Source of the DNA: Burhinus oedicnemus
Taxonomy: Eukaryota; Chordata; Aves; Charadriiformes; Burhinidae
Reading direction: 5' to 3'
Assembly (NCBI GenBank): GCA_008921705.1
Contig: VFFE01006074.1
Span: 412,571-476,570, forward strand
Length of the DNA: 64,000 nt
The position numbers were made by a program, and so were the translations under genes. How positions within the stretch are numbered: the stretch's first letter is position 1; every line of letters begins with the position of its first letter. Positions 61,801 through 64,000 of the stretch are shown here, in pieces. The notes under the pieces are model-generated. The model searched no databases. It saw nothing but the letters and a program-made list of their open reading frames with translations, and was not told the origin of the DNA.

Positions 61801-63014
61801 GAAGATTGTATCCAGAACAATGACTCATGTGGGTTACAACCAACACATTCTTCATGTGGGCCAGAAAAAGCCATGTGTTTTCTTCATTGACAACAGCTTG
61901 TCAGCACAACTGATGCCTTGGTTACCAATCCCAGCACAGAGGCACAGAGCAAATAGGCCAGAAACTGAAACTGCAGAGGCCTGTCAGCATGGATCTGGGA
62001 TCTCATGTGTGTCCTTGGTGAACAGGTCCAGAGCATACCTCTCCAAGGAAGTCACAACACAGTTCTTGCACAATCCTGCTCAACAATTGCATGCCTCCCA
62101 AAAGAAAAGAGTGTCTTAGGAAGTCCAGGATGAAGGACAGCGAAAGACTAAAGATGACTTTCACTGCTGTCTGTTTCTGTGCTAGTAAGTAAGTGCAAGC
62201 ACTCTGTTTAGTACAGCATTCATCAATCTGATACCATGGCTGCACACAACTAGAAAAGACCACACTGCTCTTGACTTTGTATTTTGACTCTGCTTGCTCA
62301 CAGAAGGACCTGCTGGCTATTTCTGTTTTTCCTGGAGGCTCCAAGCAGTGAGGAAATTCAAATGTGTGGAAGCACACCCAAGAACTGATGATCTCTTGAA
62401 GCAGAGATTGGCTACAAAACTGGAGGCTCGGTTTGGCCAAACCTCATCAATCAGACTTTGTTTTTGCCAAACCAAACCCCACACCAGAAATGGGTTTGGA
62501 GTCAGGTTCCATTTTCTTGAAGCCACTGAAGTCCTGAGGTTATTCAAAGGTCTCTCTATCACCCATCTGCAATCTAAACCTTTTTTCTGGAATGTGTTTT
62601 CTGCAGATTGCCTTGATATGCCAACAAAGGGTGAGAGGCCAAGGCTGTCTGCAAGTTTTTCAGTGTTCCCCAGCTCTGGATGTGCCCCAGATACTTCAGG
62701 AATAGCCTTTCAAGTGGTGGTTTGGCCCTTGTAGGCATAGGCGGTTCTGGGAGGAAGAGAGTCTCATGTTCATAGAAAATAAGATTAAGAAACTAAAATA
62801 TTGAGCAAATGGCTTTGAATCTGGAAAAATATGCTCAAGTTGGGGTGAAAATTCCAGTTGTTTTTAAATGAGCTAATTTGTTCTTTCCTGTACATCAAAT
62901 ATGGGAAGAAAAGGGGAAAAAGAGAATAAAAACAAAACAAAAAAACCTTTGCTTTTTAATATGACAGCTGCTCCTTCTGGAAAAACGATGTTTTTGTGCT
63001 TAAAGTGTTAGACT
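58871..63014. other. non-coding stretch, nothing firmly recognised
   Basis: Frames of 60-146 codons overlap antisense and lack motifs. A possible much-decayed CR1 3' terminus (minus strand) may lie at 59,800-59,880, where AGAGGTCTAGAGGCCTTTGC and ATCCAGCCCCTCTCT resemble the reverse complement of the CR1 tail, but this is too weak to call. Confidence 0.45.
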
Positions 63015-63245
63015 GGGACATAAGAGGGCTGGGTTCAGTTTGCTGACGTGCCAAAACATCCCTGCATGACCTCGGGCAAGTCACTTAGCCTTTCCCAGTT
63101 CCCTTTGCAAATACTGGGGCTAAGACGACTTCCCTTCTCCTGTGTGTCTACTCTCACTGCAAGGTCTTTGGAACAGGGCCTGACTCTTCCTATATGTTTG
63201 CGCAACACCTAGCAGAAAATGTGGCTACTCTTCTAGTTGGAGCTG
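63015..63245 (+). repeat. amniote MIR-like SINE fossil
   Basis: The core TGACCTCGGGCAAGTCACTT (63,067) is almost the MIR consensus. It is followed by AGCCTTTCCCAGTTCCC, CAAGGTCTTTGGAACAGGGC (63,161) and CTATATGTTTGCGCAACACC, then TAGCAGAAAATG, in the same order as the long amniote MIR-type SINE (CTTTGGGGCAGGGAC, TGTTTGTACAGCACC, TAGCACAATGG) as I recall it. This is the most complete SINE fossil in the window. Confidence 0.8.
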
Positions 63246-64000
63246 AGGAGCAAGTCTGTGATCCAAGTCATGTTAACATCCATTAAAAATTCTGCAAAGT
63301 CCAATTCTGGACTAGAGTTTTCAACTCAGGCCAGTCTTAAGGCAGTAGGGGATTATATCCTATAAACAAGGCTGTAGATGTCACTCTCCCCTAAGGGGCT
63401 TTCCCTCTCTCTGCCTTGAGCTATGTTGTTGGTTTAGGCTATTGTCAGAATGCACTTGCTCACACTTGTGGGATGTTTAGTTTAAAAAAATCCTCAGGCG
63501 GCCCCAGGTTATTTTGCATTCAGAATATACAAAATCCCAGGGATGTGAAAGGAACTGCCTCTGAGCACCACTGTGATTTCACATGAGGTGTAGGTCAAGC
63601 CTTTACCTGGAATTCAAGATTTACAAGAAGTTTTTTGTGTTGGTTTGTTGTGTTTTTTCTGGAAAAACACTTGAGTGTGAACTGGGGAGACCACACACAT
63701 GCCACAGCTTCTCACCACCCGTGATCTGACATGCCGCTTAACCCTTGTGGTTTACAACCAGCGCTCACCACACTGCTCACTGAGAGCACTGAGTCTCTGC
63801 TCATGCTGGGGAAAAAAAAAATCCCCAGGGAATTCCCCAGCTGATGAGATCTTGCCCATCAAAATTCAAGTGATGGACTGGAGTATTGGGGTTTAGGAAT
63901 GGGCAGACTTCAGGTGGGAAAGAGGAGGTCCATCTCCTTCACTGGACCAGAAGCCCTGTGATTTCCAGGGGTGTCTTCCAAATCAAGCACAGCCTGAAGC
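63246..64000. other. non-coding stretch, nothing recognised
   Basis: No open frame, repeat or splice-framed exon that I can support. There is a short A9 run at 63,811-63,820. Confidence 0.5.

Noticed and set aside
1..64000. CRISPR array, endogenous retrovirus, tRNA or rRNA genes
   Set aside because: No regularly spaced direct repeats, no LTR pairs or gag/pol signatures, and no cloverleaf or rRNA landmarks were noticed. The only reverse-transcriptase remnants are of the CR1 LINE type.

Overview
This looks like a piece of a sauropsid nuclear genome, most likely a bird. It is AT-leaning, mostly non-coding DNA in which almost all recognisable repeats are CR1 LINEs, several of them very old, together with fossil MIR/CORE-type SINEs. 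The clearest marker is the CR1 copy ending at about 12,425, which carries the short direct-repeat 3' end typical of CR1 (ATTCTATG-type octamers). I see no Alu, L1, endogenous retrovirus, CRISPR array, rRNA or operon-like gene packing. A crocodilian or turtle cannot be excluded without a search. Repeat assignments rest on my recall of family consensus sequences, not on an alignment.

Layout. 1-5,800: unannotated, no recognised gene. 5,800-8,010: ancient CR1 on the minus strand. 10,640-12,425: the best preserved CR1 (plus strand), a 5'-truncated, frameshifted reverse-transcriptase copy, followed by a SINE fossil and an A25-(GAAA)n tract. 15.4-22.2 kb: scattered CR1 and SINE remnants. 22.2-35.6 kb: essentially unique sequence with a CpG-dense patch near 27.7 kb, an enhancer-like block near 30.8 kb and a Z-DNA-prone TG/CG tract at 34.6 kb. 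35.6-37.7 kb: three CR1 fragments side by side, the last one inverted. 42.2-43.3 kb: a CR1 fragment and a SINE tail. 44-53 kb: unique sequence with weak exon-like segments. 53.5-56.8 kb: the most gene-like interval. 58.8 and 63.1 kb: SINE fossils.

The most interesting candidate is an unrecognised small multi-pass membrane protein gene on the minus strand at about 53.5-56.8 kb. A 267-nt exon (56,441-56,175) has a good acceptor, a donor, open coding and strongly hydrophobic segments. It joins in phase to a 3' exon (54,960-54,762) behind a strong polypyrimidine acceptor. A short upstream exon (56,758-56,718) with an in-frame ATG also fits the phase. An alternative last exon (53,631-53,517) is phase-compatible too and has AATAAA just after its stop. 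All of this is inference from sequence alone.

Nearly all other open reading frames in the window look like chance ORFs in non-coding DNA.
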